A stretch of DNA of 64,000 bases from Helicobacter suis HS1 (GTDB lineage Bacteria > Campylobacterota > Campylobacteria > Campylobacterales > Helicobacteraceae). Both the position numbers and the translations under genes were made by a program. The DNA lies in the NCBI RefSeq assembly GCF_026000295.1, contig NZ_AP026769.1, positions 372,001-436,000 on the forward strand. The letters run 5' to 3'. This document shows, piece by piece, positions 35,581 through 44,870 of the stretch. Position 1 is the stretch's first letter; every line of letters starts with the position of its first letter. The notes beneath the pieces are model-generated. The model saw nothing but the letters and a program-made list of their open reading frames with translations. It was not told the DNA's origin and did no database searches.

Positions 35581-36219
35581 ATGTTAGAGGCTATAGAAAT
35601 TGGCCACAAATTTGATACATGGTTATACCAAGATTTGCACTTAGAGGCAAAGGCAGGGGAGTCTATTGCGCTTTTGGGTGTGAGTGGGAGCGGGAAGTCT
35701 AGTTTACTCAACCACCTATCTACCATGCTAAAACCCTTGCATGGCAAAGTACGGCTCTTAGAACATAGCGATATTTATGCCCTACCTTTAAAAACCTTGC
35801 TAGAGTTAAGACGCCATTTATTAGGGATTATTTTCCAAGCCCACTACCTTTTTAGAGGGTTTAATGCTTTAGAAAATTTACAAGTTGCCTCTATTTTGTC
35901 TAAAACACCCATTGAAATGGAATTATTAGAAACGCTAGGGATTGCCCATACCCTAAAGCAACAAATTGGAGAGCTTAGCGGCGGGCAACAACAACGGCTT
36001 TCTATCGCTAGAGTTTTAACCAAACAACCTAAGATCATCTTTGCAGACGAGCCCACCGGCAATTTAGACACTTCCACCGCTTTAGCTGTCATGCAAGCCA
36101 TGCATAACTATATCCAAGCACAACAGGGGGTTTTAATACTAGCCACCCATGATGAAAAGATTGCGCGCGGTTGTTCACGGATTTTCCTTTTAGAAAACCA
36201 GCGTTTACGCCCCCTTTGA
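35581..36219 (+). CDS. ABC transporter ATPase, LolD/MacB-like
   Basis: 212 aa. Walker A GVSGSGKSSLLNHL (~38-51), signature LSGGQQQRLSIARVL (~132-146), Walker [14 protein letters not shown] (~151-163) and the switch histidine THDEK are intact. It follows lnt closely with a strong AGGAGG site (35572-35577); together with Lnt it could serve lipoprotein export (LolD), but the permease partner is not here. Other extrusion-type transporters of the same subfamily cannot be excluded. Confidence 0.82.
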   Translation: MLEAIEIGHKFDTWLYQDLHLEAKAGESIALLGVSGSGKSSLLNHLSTMLKPLHGKVRLLEHSDIYALPLKTLLELRRHLLGIIFQAHYLFRGFNALENLQVASILSKTPIEMELLETLGIAHTLKQQIGELSGGQQQRLSIARVLTKQPKIIFADEPTGNLDTSTALAVMQAMHNYIQAQQGVLILATHDEKIARGCSRIFLLENQRLRPL

Positions 36220-36279
36220 TCCGTTTGAAAATTTTTGCTAGAATTAGCGTTATTTTGAGATTTAAGGATTTGCTTTTTA

Positions 36280-36393
36280 ATGGCCTTTGTAGGCAAAATG
36301 TATTTAGGCGGCTGGGGAGTTAGAGCAGATGCATGTAGGGCGATTAATTATTTTGAATTTGTGATTCAACGCGTAGATTTTCCAATCGTGTAA
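36280..36393 (+). pseudogene. 37-codon minigene holding an exact 93-bp copy of the Sel1-like gene next door
   Basis: ATG 36280 follows TAAGGA at 36262-36267. From 36283 to 36375 the sequence is identical to 36595-36687, encoding AFVGKMYLGGWGVRAD and onwards in the same frame, after which it diverges and stops (VDFPIV). It is thus a duplicated internal piece placed just upstream of the full gene. It could be the trace of a deleted paralogue or a duplication that slipped into the leader. Confidence 0.7.
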
Positions 36394-36402
36394 AAATAAA
36401 AA

Positions 36403-37083
36403 ATGCAAAGGATTCTTATAGATTTTTTCAAATTTTGGCTTTTAAGTGTTTTAGGACTTTGCTCATTGCTACCAGCAGAAAATGAAGTTAGCGCTTTGGT
36501 TGAAAAAGGTTTAGTGCTAGAAGGTAGAGGACGCGACTATGAAGCCTTTAATATCTATAACCGTGCACATAAAAACGGAGATTTATTGGGTACAGCCTTT
36601 GTAGGCAAAATGTATTTAGGCGGCTGGGGAGTTAGAGCAGATGCATGTAGGGCGATTAATTATTTTGAATTTGTGATTCAACGCGTACGCAGTGATAGTA
36701 GTTTAGCTATGATAGTGGCTAAAGTAGGGCTAGCTAGCGCTTATGCAGAGGGTAAATGTGTTTTTATCAATAGAGATATAGCCCTTAGATTGATTGAAGA
36801 GGTTTTATTTGCCAATGGAGGTGGGGATTACAAAACAAAAACATGGAATTTGGATAAACTACAAGCGCGGAATTTTACAAATGCCCATGTACGCAAACAC
36901 TACATCGGTGCGGCTTTGTATATGCTTGGTAATGGAGCTGATCCTACATCTATGGCGGCTACAGATGTAAAAATTTTAAGAAAAGCCGCAGAATTTGGAA
37001 ACCAATATGCGCTTAGACAATTACAAAACACTAATCTACCCCCAAAACCCAAAGAGTTTATCAAAGAGTTTATCAATTATTAA
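36403..37083 (+). CDS. Secreted Sel1-like repeat protein
   Basis: 226 aa. A signal peptide is clear (FFKFWLLSVLGLCSLLPA, cut near residue 25). The rest has helical Sel1/TPR-like units, e.g. GTAFVGKMYLGGWGVRADA and KVGLASAYAEGKCVFINRD, as in Helicobacter Hcp-type proteins, though with few cysteines for that group. Likely periplasmic or secreted; partner unknown. One unit is duplicated upstream at 36283-36375. The ATG lies 9 bases after the stop of that minigene, so the two may share a transcript. Confidence 0.75.
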   Translation: MQRILIDFFKFWLLSVLGLCSLLPAENEVSALVEKGLVLEGRGRDYEAFNIYNRAHKNGDLLGTAFVGKMYLGGWGVRADACRAINYFEFVIQRVRSDSSLAMIVAKVGLASAYAEGKCVFINRDIALRLIEEVLFANGGGDYKTKTWNLDKLQARNFTNAHVRKHYIGAALYMLGNGADPTSMAATDVKILRKAAEFGNQYALRQLQNTNLPPKPKEFIKEFINY

Positions 37084-37112
37084 GATAACGCGCTAGGAAT
37101 TGATCTAAAAAT

Positions 37113-38168
37113 TTAAATTCCTTGCGAGGGCATTTTGCGCGCTGTGGAGGTGAAGACTTTTTCATAGACTCGCAAGAGCACGATAAAAAAGGCGGTGATA
37201 GTTGGGCCTACAGCAATTCCCCAAAATCCAAATTTACTAATACCAGCCAGAATAGAAAAGAATATTAATATTTCGTTGATCTTAAGAGAAATTTTAAGTA
37301 CCCGCCGTTTGATAAACCCAATCAGCCATGGCTTAATTAAGCTATCAATTAACCCTCCGATTAAAATAAGAGAATAAAGCGCAATCACCACCGCGCCTGT
37401 GATATTGCCCCGGTACATCTCATAAAATGCCACAGGTATCCACACTAACGCCCCGCCTACAATAGGAATGAGCGCAGATAATCCGTATAAAACCCCCAAA
37501 GAGAGCCAATCAAGTTTAAACCACACCACTAACCCCGCAAAGGCAACCCCTTGTAACACGACATTAATAATGGAGGTGAGTAGTACCACCCGTAAAATCC
37601 CGGCCACTTCTCTAAAAATTCCCTTACTTTGGATTTTTTCAAAAGGGAGTACCTCTAAAATGTAACTATAAAAAGTCTGTCCATAGAAGAAACATAAAAA
37701 TAGAAATACCAAAACCATCACCGTATCGCTAGCAAATTTCAAGCTATACTTGCCAATATCGCTACTAAAATGCAAAATATAAGACATGAGAGCCTGCGCA
37801 GAAACATTGGATAAAATCTTATGCGCGTATTGGCTAAGGGTGGGGAAGTCTTGTACATACATCAATAGGTCGGTTTTAAATTTATTGATAAAGAAAGAAA
37901 GGCGCTCTAAATTTAGATGAAAGACAAAATCCATGCTTTTATAAATGAGAAAATAAAGCGGAATAACTAGGCAACTTAACAACACTAATACACAGAGCAA
38001 AGAGCTAAAGAGATTGCGCATATGTTTATCAAAAAACTCTTTAAGCCAAAACACAGTTACACAGAGTAACCCAGCAATGAGTAAATCCATTAAGAAATCC
38101 TCATACAGGTAAAGCATCCAATAAAAGGCAATGCCAAAAAGAAGCCAAAAGAAGTATACCGGTCGCAT
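37113..38168 (-). CDS. AI-2E family (PerM/YdiK-like) transporter
   Basis: 351 aa with about eight membrane helices. The conserved region ALIPIVGGALVWIPVAFYEMYRGN (start shown in part) and the C-terminal GFWGIAVGPTITAFF are typical of the AI-2 exporter superfamily, some of which are sodium/proton antiporters or permeases. Substrate unknown. It is divergent from dapF, with only 45 bases between the starts; TATAAT lies at 38190-38195 on the plus strand for dapF. Confidence 0.8.
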   Translation of the reverse strand: MRPVYFFWLLFGIAFYWMLYLYEDFLMDLLIAGLLCVTVFWLKEFFDKHMRNLFSSLLCVLVLLSCLVIPLYFLIYKSMDFVFHLNLERLSFFINKFKTDLLMYVQDFPTLSQYAHKILSNVSAQALMSYILHFSSDIGKYSLKFASDTVMVLVFLFLCFFYGQTFYSYILEVLPFEKIQSKGIFREVAGILRVVLLTSIINVVLQGVAFAGLVVWFKLDWLSLGVLYGLSALIPIVGGALVWIPVAFYEMYRGNITGAVVIALYSLILIGGLIDSLIKPWLIGFIKRRVLKISLKINEILIFFSILAGISKFGFWGIAVGPTITAFFIVLLRVYEKVFTSTARKMPSQGI

Positions 38169-38213
38169 TCATTTAACCCATTTTTTGCACTATAATACCT
38201 AAAAAGGTTAAGC

Positions 38214-38978
38214 ATGCACCTGTATAAGTACTGCGCAAGTGGCAATGATTTTCTAATTACTAGCCAATTTAAATCAGGTGATTATAGCGCGCTAGCCAAG
38301 CAACTTTGCCACCGCCATTATGGTTTTGGTGCCGATGGTTTGGTGGTGTTGCTCCCTCATCATGAATTAGCCTACACTTGGGAGTTTTATAATGCCGATG
38401 GGAGTGAGGCTGAGATGTGTGGGAATGCTAGCCGTTGTGCTGGGTTTTATGCTTACAAACAAGGTTTAGCCCCCTGCCAGCATGCTTTTTTAAGTAAGGC
38501 TGGAATTATCCGGGTAGAGGTGCAAAGTTTAGGCCAAACATCAGCCCTAGTAGAGAGTAATTTAGGCGTACCCAAATGGTTACAAACTCTAAATTTAGAG
38601 GGGAAAACTTGGTATTTACTTGATACCGGCGTGCCCCATTTAGTATATTTCGTGCCCTCTCTTAAACAAATCCCTAGCACTAAGATAGCCTTAATGCAAA
38701 CACTAAGAGAGCGTTTTAATGCTAATGTCAATATCGCTTGTATTATAGATGATCACACAATCCAACTAGCCACCTATGAAAGAGGTGTTGAGGATATTAC
38801 TCTAGCCTGTGGTACGGGTATGGCTGCTGTTTTTATGGCTGCTTATCAAGAACATCATTTAATGCCACAAGCCACCCTCATACCACCCAGCCAAGAAAAG
38901 TTAAGCTTGTGCTTAAAAGACAATGAAGTCTATTTTAAAGGAATGGTGGAGTATGTGGGCATGGTGCTAGAGGCTTAG
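38214..38978 (+). CDS. dapF: Diaminopimelate epimerase
   Basis: 254 aa. It interconverts LL- and meso-diaminopimelate for lysine and peptidoglycan. Both active-site cysteines are seen: MCGNASRCAGF (~68-78) and LACGTGMAAV (~198-207). GNDFLI near the N-terminus is the substrate loop. A -10 box TATAAT (38190-38195) lies 19 bases upstream, with AAAAGG as ribosome site. In H. pylori dapF also lies beside the PerM-like gene (from memory). Confidence 0.94.
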   Translation: MHLYKYCASGNDFLITSQFKSGDYSALAKQLCHRHYGFGADGLVVLLPHHELAYTWEFYNADGSEAEMCGNASRCAGFYAYKQGLAPCQHAFLSKAGIIRVEVQSLGQTSALVESNLGVPKWLQTLNLEGKTWYLLDTGVPHLVYFVPSLKQIPSTKIALMQTLRERFNANVNIACIIDDHTIQLATYERGVEDITLACGTGMAAVFMAAYQEHHLMPQATLIPPSQEKLSLCLKDNEVYFKGMVEYVGMVLEA

Positions 38979-39022
38979 CCTACAACCTTAGAGATAAGAT
39001 TACAACCATAATTAGGATAGCG

Positions 39023-40027
39023 ATGGTACAGATTGAACGCACTTTTACTGCTATGCAAGAGGAGCGCTTAGACACTTTTTTAACTAAATCCTTAGGGGTG
39101 GCAAAAAATCAGATCTTACAGTGCATTAAATCCTCACGGGTACAGGTTAATGATAAAACAATTTTAAAGGGAGGGTTAAAGCTTAAAATAGGTGATGAGG
39201 TGGTATTAAAACCCTCTCAAGCGCCCCTAGAAGTTTATAAGCCTACAGATTTAAAAATAGAAATTCTCTATGAAGATGAGGATATTTTAGTGCTTAATAA
39301 ACCCCCTTATTTGGCAATGCACCCAGCTATAAGTCTACACGAGCCTACTTTAGTGGATTATTTGCAAGCTAAAGGGGTTACTCTTTCTACTCTTAGTGGT
39401 GAATCGCGTTGTGGTATTGTGCACCGTTTAGATAAAAATACAAGTGGCGCGGTTGTGATTGCTAAAAATAACGCCACCCATGCTAACTTGGCCACCCAAT
39501 TACAAATAAGAGAAATGGGGCGTTATTATTTAGCCCTCATTACAGAACCTTTAAAAAAACCTATGCGTGTGGAGTGCCACTTAGGGCGACACCCTAAAAA
39601 TCGTTTAAAGATGACTAATTTAGACACGCTTAGACAAAATATAAATGGGGGTAGATATTCTAAAACAGATTTTATTCCTTTGCTTAGTAATGCGCGAGGA
39701 ATCCAACTTATTGCGGCTAAGTTATACAGTGGCCGTACACACCAAGTACGCGCCCATTTAGAAAGTCTAGGCCGCCACATTTTAGGGGATAGCCTATATG
39801 GGAAAAAAGATAACTACAAGGGGCGTATTTTATTGCATGCGTATTTGCTCTATATGACCCACCCTACAAGCCAAGAGAAACTACTTTTTAAAGCCCAAAT
39901 TCTGGAGGATATGGTAGAATGCCTAGAAAAAGAATTTCAAGGGGTTGCTTGGGATGGCCTCATCCGGGAAAATTATATTCTTGACTTGTTTAACACTACT
40001 GTTTGTGAACTGTTCAACCCCTCATAA
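39023..40027 (+). CDS. RluA/RluD-family 23S rRNA pseudouridine synthase
   Basis: 334 aa. An N-terminal S4-like domain (ERLDTFLTKSLGVAKNQIL; VQVNDKTI) is followed by the catalytic domain with the Asp in GIVHRLDKNTSGAVVIAKN (~130-148) and the family end YSGRTHQVRAHL. It probably modifies 23S rRNA. Its 3' end overlaps the next gene by 74 bases in another frame, an unusually long overlap. Confidence 0.9.
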   Translation: MVQIERTFTAMQEERLDTFLTKSLGVAKNQILQCIKSSRVQVNDKTILKGGLKLKIGDEVVLKPSQAPLEVYKPTDLKIEILYEDEDILVLNKPPYLAMHPAISLHEPTLVDYLQAKGVTLSTLSGESRCGIVHRLDKNTSGAVVIAKNNATHANLATQLQIREMGRYYLALITEPLKKPMRVECHLGRHPKNRLKMTNLDTLRQNINGGRYSKTDFIPLLSNARGIQLIAAKLYSGRTHQVRAHLESLGRHILGDSLYGKKDNYKGRILLHAYLLYMTHPTSQEKLLFKAQILEDMVECLEKEFQGVAWDGLIRENYILDLFNTTVCELFNPS

Positions 40028-41204
40028 AAACCACACCCTCTCATTCCACAAGGGAGAAGAAACAATTGATGCGAATTTACCAGTAGTTGAGGGCATTAAA
40101 ACGATTAATGATGTACAATCTGTAGGGTTTGAGTGGCAACCTATCTCTGTTCCTTCTCTTATTGATGGTTTTGCGATCTATCGCATGCAAAAGGATCAGA
40201 CCTATAGGCGGGTGGGAATGGTTAAAAATCCACTTGCTACTCATTACTACGATGAGGGTTTAACGCCACAGACTCAGTATTATTACAAAATCGCCACCAT
40301 CGGCAAAAATGGCGGGGTTTCTAACATGTCTCAGGCCATTAGTGTGAATACATCTTATATTAACCCTGTAGAAAGTGTTTTTGCCAGCCAAGAGGGGCCT
40401 AAAGAGGTTAAAATTTTTTGGAGTCCACACCCTAATCCAAGCATTTCTCGCTATATTATCCAGCGAGAAGGTCCTGATGGGAAGTTTTCTAATATTGGGG
40501 TAGTTAAAAACCGGTTGTATGTGGAGTATTTTGATAAGAATCTACCAGATGGGCAAGAGCACCGCTACCGCGTGATTGCCGAAAGTTTTGAAGGCGCTAA
40601 GTCTTTGCCTAGTGCGGTGGTGGTGGGTAGAACAAAAGCTGTACCTAGAGATTTATCTAATGTGCAGGCTAGTACAGATTTAACACGCAAGATCAAACTC
40701 ACATGGAGTCCTTCAGAGCAAAGCGATGTTGTGGATTATAGAATCTATGCAGCCGATCATGCAGATGGAAAATTTAGAAGCATTGCAGAGACAAAAAATA
40801 CAAATTATACAGACTTAGTAGATTTAGATGGAGTACAAAGATTTTATAAAGTAGTGGCTGTGGATAAATATGGACTAGAGGGGGCTATGCCAGCTGGGGC
40901 AATTAGTGGCATGACTTTACCGCGACCCACAACGCCTGTTATTACTAAGGGCACGATTGAAGATGGACGGGCTATTATTCAGTGGCAGAGTATCCAAGAT
41001 GGACGGGTGAAAGATTACGCGGTTTATCGTTTTGATGGCAATTCTAATTCTCAGCCTTTAAGATTTGGCAATATTTTAAATACCCAATTCATTGATAAAA
41101 ATATGGTAAGTGGCAGAAAATACCGCTACCAAGTGGTGAGTGTAGATGCAGACGGGCTAGAATCGCGGCCAAGTAAAGAAGTAGAGTTGCGTTTGGATCG
41201 CTAA
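39954..41204 (+). CDS. Lipoprotein with tandem fibronectin type III domains
   Basis: About 416 aa. A type II signal peptide ends in the lipobox LLFVNC (Cys ~21). Three to four FnIII-like units follow, each with a Trp in strand B (FEWQP, IFWSPHP, LTWSPSE, IQWQS) and YRV/YYKI strand F motifs, roughly residues 45-130, 140-230, 235-320 and 325-416. Probably an outer-membrane-anchored binding protein facing the periplasm or the surface. ATG 39954 is the first start that keeps the signal peptide tidy. It is conserved beside the pseudouridine synthase in H. pylori (from memory). Confidence 0.82.
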   Translation: MASSGKIIFLTCLTLLFVNCSTPHKNHTLSFHKGEETIDANLPVVEGIKTINDVQSVGFEWQPISVPSLIDGFAIYRMQKDQTYRRVGMVKNPLATHYYDEGLTPQTQYYYKIATIGKNGGVSNMSQAISVNTSYINPVESVFASQEGPKEVKIFWSPHPNPSISRYIIQREGPDGKFSNIGVVKNRLYVEYFDKNLPDGQEHRYRVIAESFEGAKSLPSAVVVGRTKAVPRDLSNVQASTDLTRKIKLTWSPSEQSDVVDYRIYAADHADGKFRSIAETKNTNYTDLVDLDGVQRFYKVVAVDKYGLEGAMPAGAISGMTLPRPTTPVITKGTIEDGRAIIQWQSIQDGRVKDYAVYRFDGNSNSQPLRFGNILNTQFIDKNMVSGRKYRYQVVSVDADGLESRPSKEVELRLDR

Positions 41205-41228
41205 ATATAGGGTATTTTTATGTAGCCT

Positions 41229-42392
41229 ATGCCACATTTGATCGCTAGTAGTGCTAAATTACCTACTTTTCCCTTTGAAGAGGGAGGGTTTATATTCCTC
41301 TGTGAAGCTAGAAGCTTGAGAAATCCACACTTAAGCATGTTGCGTGTGAACTATCCTAGCGAACATGGACTTTATGATTTTTGTATTCTAAAGATAGAAC
41401 AAGAAAGAGGATTTTTATTTAAAGGGGAAAAATCCACACGGCCTATTCCTGTTAACATTCTCAAACAAGCCCTCCGTGTTTTAGCGCGTTATTGCCAAAA
41501 TACAGAAGGGAATTTAGGGCTTGATCTAGTTAAACCGTGTGCTTGTTTAATTGATTGGAGTGTTTTTAAAATCCCTTCTTCTTTTCATCTTGAAATTGGT
41601 TTTGGATCAGGCCGCCACTTATTAAATAAAGCCATGTCTAACCCAGAGGAATTTTATATCGGTGTGGAAGTGCATACACCCTCTATAGAGCAAGTGTTGC
41701 GCCAAATTAAAATCTTAGGGCTACAAAATCTTTATATCACCTATGCAGATGCCAGAACCCTTTTAGAAGTTTTGCCAAAGCGCTGTGTGGGTTTAGATGT
41801 GCATTTTCCAGTGCCTTGGCCTAAAAATCCACAGCGCCGTATTTGGACTGCAAAAACCCTTGCGCATATGCTAGCTATACTACGCCCCAAAAGCTTGTTA
41901 TGGCTTAGAACAGATAATCTTGATTATTTTAAAGAGAGTTTACATTTAGCACTTGATCTACCCCATTGCACCATGCAAGTCTTTAAAAATAGCGCGCAGG
42001 AAATGGTAGTTAGCAAGTATGAAGCCCGTTGGAAAAGACAGCATAAAGATATTTATGATTTGCATTTACAAATAGAGGATATGCCAGATAAATCACAACA
42101 ACCCTTGCTGCTGAAATGTAGCACAAAAATTTCTATTAACCCCTCTCTTAAGGCTTGTACTTTGTGGCACAATCAGGTTGTACAACAAGATTACTTTTTA
42201 AGAGTTGTAGATGTGCTAGAATATAAGAATTTGTGGCTACTGGTGGTAAGTCTAGGGGATCTTCAAGCGCCCTTGAATAAAGTTCTTGTATTGGATAAAA
42301 ATAAAGGGAGTTTAGAGTATATAGGGGGTTTGCCTTTTAACACAAAAGCCCACCGTTATGCTCACCAAAAGTTAGAGGAAATATTGGGGTAG
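41229..42392 (+). CDS. trmB: tRNA (guanine-N7-)-methyltransferase
   Basis: 387 aa, the long epsilonproteobacterial form. The SAM loop is LEIGFGSGRHLLNKA (~119-133) and the catalytic region is VHFPVPWPKNPQRRIW (~194-209), equivalent to the usual FPDPWPKxRHxKRR. N- and C-terminal extensions of ~110 and ~130 residues flank the core, of unknown use. It methylates G46 of tRNA. It ends 10 bases before ftsE. Confidence 0.88.
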   Translation: MPHLIASSAKLPTFPFEEGGFIFLCEARSLRNPHLSMLRVNYPSEHGLYDFCILKIEQERGFLFKGEKSTRPIPVNILKQALRVLARYCQNTEGNLGLDLVKPCACLIDWSVFKIPSSFHLEIGFGSGRHLLNKAMSNPEEFYIGVEVHTPSIEQVLRQIKILGLQNLYITYADARTLLEVLPKRCVGLDVHFPVPWPKNPQRRIWTAKTLAHMLAILRPKSLLWLRTDNLDYFKESLHLALDLPHCTMQVFKNSAQEMVVSKYEARWKRQHKDIYDLHLQIEDMPDKSQQPLLLKCSTKISINPSLKACTLWHNQVVQQDYFLRVVDVLEYKNLWLLVVSLGDLQAPLNKVLVLDKNKGSLEYIGGLPFNTKAHRYAHQKLEEILG

Positions 42393-42402
42393 GAGGTGTA
42401 CT

Positions 42403-43074
42403 TTGAGCAGTATTATTTTTGCTAGAGATCTATCTTTAGGTTATAAGCGCGATGAATGGGTGATTAAGGGCGCGCATTTTAAGATTGAGCGCAAGGATTT
42501 TGTTTTTATTTCAGGGGCTAGTGGGAGTGGCAAGAGTACTTTACTGCGCTCTTTATATGGGGATTTGCCTATTTTGGGAGGAGATTTAGAGGTGTGTAAT
42601 ATCAGCGTTAATAGAGCCTCTAAAACCTTTATTAATGAGCTGCGGCGCAATATTGGGGTGGTGTTTCAAGATTATAAACTCATTGAAGAATGGACAGTAG
42701 AGCAAAATATTAAATTGCCTATGATTATTAATGGTTATAAAAAAGAAGAATGCAGTATTCAGGCTGAAAAGCTCTTAGCCCATGTGGATTTACTTTATAA
42801 GTCTAATCGCTATCCATTAGAGCTTAGCGGGGGTGAACAACAACGCGTGGCCATGGCTAGAGCCATTGCCCACAAACCCTTTTTAATTCTAGCCGATGAG
42901 CCTACCGGTAATTTAGATGACTATTCTAGTGATATGATTTGGAGCTTACTTAAGGGGGCTAATAAACAATTAGATATTACAATTGTGGTGGTTACGCACA
43001 GAATTCCGAGTAATTTTAATATCCCTTATCGCAAGATTTATATCAAAGATGGAGAGATACATGAATACACTTAA
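42403..43074 (+). CDS. ftsE: Cell division ATP-binding protein FtsE
   Basis: 223 aa. Walker [15 protein letters not shown] (~38-51), signature [15 protein letters not shown] (~138-152) and Walker [16 protein letters not shown] are complete. FtsE powers FtsX to activate septal murein hydrolases through EnvC-like proteins. Start TTG 42403 has AGGAGG (42392-42397). The end overlaps ftsX by 14 bases, so subunit amounts are coupled. Confidence 0.93.
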   Translation: MSSIIFARDLSLGYKRDEWVIKGAHFKIERKDFVFISGASGSGKSTLLRSLYGDLPILGGDLEVCNISVNRASKTFINELRRNIGVVFQDYKLIEEWTVEQNIKLPMIINGYKKEECSIQAEKLLAHVDLLYKSNRYPLELSGGEQQRVAMARAIAHKPFLILADEPTGNLDDYSSDMIWSLLKGANKQLDITIVVVTHRIPSNFNIPYRKIYIKDGEIHEYT

Positions 43075-44803
43075 GGAGCATTTGGCTTTTCTCCTCCCTT
43101 TGATCGCCTTGTTATTTAGTTTAGAAAGTATTTTATTTGTGGAGCGTGCCGTTAGTATTAGAGAGGATAAATTGTCTAAAAACTATGCCATTACCATTGT
43201 TAGTAGACAACCCCTTTCTTTGCAATTTATCCGCCAAAACATTCCTAACAGTGTTTCTTTAACTTTAATTAGTCCAGATACGCTATTAGAAAGACTTAAG
43301 CAAAACTTTACCCAAGCCAATATCGCTAATCTTAAAAAGAGTTTACCCCTCTTTTATTCTCTAAAACTAGCTGTGTTTCCTACCCTAGAGCAACTAGATG
43401 CCATCCATAAAAAACTTCTTAGAATTCCGGGTGTGGAAAAAGTAGAAGTTTTTAGTAAAACCCATGATCAAGAATATAGGCTTTTGCTACTACTCAAAAA
43501 GAATACCCTAGCGTTTGCCTCTATTGTGGTGATTCTTTCTATTTTATTATTGATCAAACAAATCAGCGTGTGGAATTTAAAATATGCTAAACGCATTGAA
43601 ATCATGGAGCTTTTAGGAGCGCCTATGCGTATTAAAAATGGCTTTTTATTCAAATTGGCTTTAATAGATTCAGTTTTAGCTAGTGTGGTTGTTGCATTAG
43701 GGAGTTGCAACCATTTAAATAGTTTGGGGAATGCGATTAATCAAAAATACCAACAAAGTAAGGAGCTATCCAGACAAATTCAGGGTATCCAAAGAAATAT
43801 TGATAAAAACCAAGTCCAAAATCTCGCCCAAGAGAAATCTTTAGAGGAACACCGCATTTTTTTAGAAAATTTGAAAAAGAGTCGCCATAAAATCCAAGAT
43901 GCGATGACTAATATCTTATTAAAAGATATTTTATTTGCTATGGTTTTGGATAAGCAGCATTTGGCTAGCACTGAGGATATTATTTTACAAACCGTCTTTA
44001 CTTATCTCAACAGAAATTCACGAACGCAACTAGCTAATCTCAATTTACAAGAGGAACAAATTAGCGCTAGAATTGCCCAAATCACAAACAACATTAACCA
44101 AATCAGTGCGGCTATCAATGCGCAAAGAGATCGCAAACAGAATTTACAAAGCATGGTGTCTGCGCAAAAAAAATTAATTGAAAATATGCGCGCTGAATTG
44201 GTGGTTTATAATAAAAAGTTAGAAACTTTGGATAAAGAACGCAAGGGATTAGATCAGCTATTAGCCTCGCTTAATATCATTAAAGAAAAAGAATTAGAAA
44301 AACAGCGTAAGAGCAAACTAAAAACCCCCACGCCCTCCATTGACGGTATAGAAGCGCCTTTAGAAGTACGGCAAGTGGCTAGTTCTTATCGCGATATTGT
44401 TACTATCTCTTATACGGGGCCTAAAACCATCGCACCTCTAGCTAGTTATAGGATTGTGCAAAAATTTGGGCCCTATTTTGATCCAGTCTATAAGCTTAAA
44501 GTTTTTAATGAGTCTGTTACGCTTGTCTCTACTAAACCTAATGCCGTTGTACGCAATATCTTTGATGGACGGGTGGTTTATGCTAAAGAAGTGCCGATTC
44601 TTAAAAAAGTCATCATCATTGAGCATAAAGACGGCATGCACACGATCTATTCTCAATTAGATAAAATTGCCCCTACGATCAAACATGGTCTTAGGATACA
44701 AAAGGGTTATGTAATCGGCCGTATTGATCAACGGTTGAGTTTTGAAGTAACGCTTAGAGATAAGCATATCAATCCCTTAGAGATCATCGCGCGGACACAA
44801 TAG
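43061..44803 (+). CDS. ftsX: FtsX-EnvC fusion protein (division regulator)
   Basis: 580 aa in one frame. Residues ~1-230 are FtsX: TM1 (HLAFLLPLIALLFSLESILF), the periplasmic loop, TM2 (TLAFASIVVILSILLLI), the cytosolic RIEIMELLGAP segment and TM3 (LIDSVLASVVVALG). There the protein turns into EnvC: coiled coil (~240-430, INQKYQQSKELSRQIQ...) and a C-terminal LytM domain (GRVVYAKEVP... to NPLEIIA). FtsX TM4 and the EnvC signal peptide are missing. After TM3 the chain is periplasmic, so the EnvC half lands on its proper side. LytM catalytic histidines are replaced (YSQLDK, SFEVTL), as expected for an activator. In H. pylori the two are separate genes (from memory). Confidence 0.85.
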   Translation: MNTLKEHLAFLLPLIALLFSLESILFVERAVSIREDKLSKNYAITIVSRQPLSLQFIRQNIPNSVSLTLISPDTLLERLKQNFTQANIANLKKSLPLFYSLKLAVFPTLEQLDAIHKKLLRIPGVEKVEVFSKTHDQEYRLLLLLKKNTLAFASIVVILSILLLIKQISVWNLKYAKRIEIMELLGAPMRIKNGFLFKLALIDSVLASVVVALGSCNHLNSLGNAINQKYQQSKELSRQIQGIQRNIDKNQVQNLAQEKSLEEHRIFLENLKKSRHKIQDAMTNILLKDILFAMVLDKQHLASTEDIILQTVFTYLNRNSRTQLANLNLQEEQISARIAQITNNINQISAAINAQRDRKQNLQSMVSAQKKLIENMRAELVVYNKKLETLDKERKGLDQLLASLNIIKEKELEKQRKSKLKTPTPSIDGIEAPLEVRQVASSYRDIVTISYTGPKTIAPLASYRIVQKFGPYFDPVYKLKVFNESVTLVSTKPNAVVRNIFDGRVVYAKEVPILKKVIIIEHKDGMHTIYSQLDKIAPTIKHGLRIQKGYVIGRIDQRLSFEVTLRDKHINPLEIIARTQ

Positions 44804-44811
44804 ATCTAGTA

Positions 44812-44838
44812 TAAACAAAAATAAGGGAGTGCCGATCT
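44812..44838 (+). promoter_or_regulatory. Sigma-28 (FliA) promoter of the flaG-fliD-fliS cluster
   Basis: TAAA (44812-44815), 15 bases, then GCCGATCT (44831-44838) fits the flagellar sigma-28 consensus TAAA-N15-GCCGATAA with two mismatches at the end of the -10 box. It sits 32 bases upstream of flaG, in the short gap after the FtsX-EnvC gene. This would give late-class flagellar timing to the cap and chaperone genes. Confidence 0.8.
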
Positions 44839-44870
44839 AGACTGGGTAAATAATATAATAAGGAATACCC

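Noticed and set aside
44570-44803. Active M23 (LytM) endopeptidase
   Set aside because: The metal and catalytic histidines are replaced (YSQLD, FEVTL), as in EnvC-type activators.
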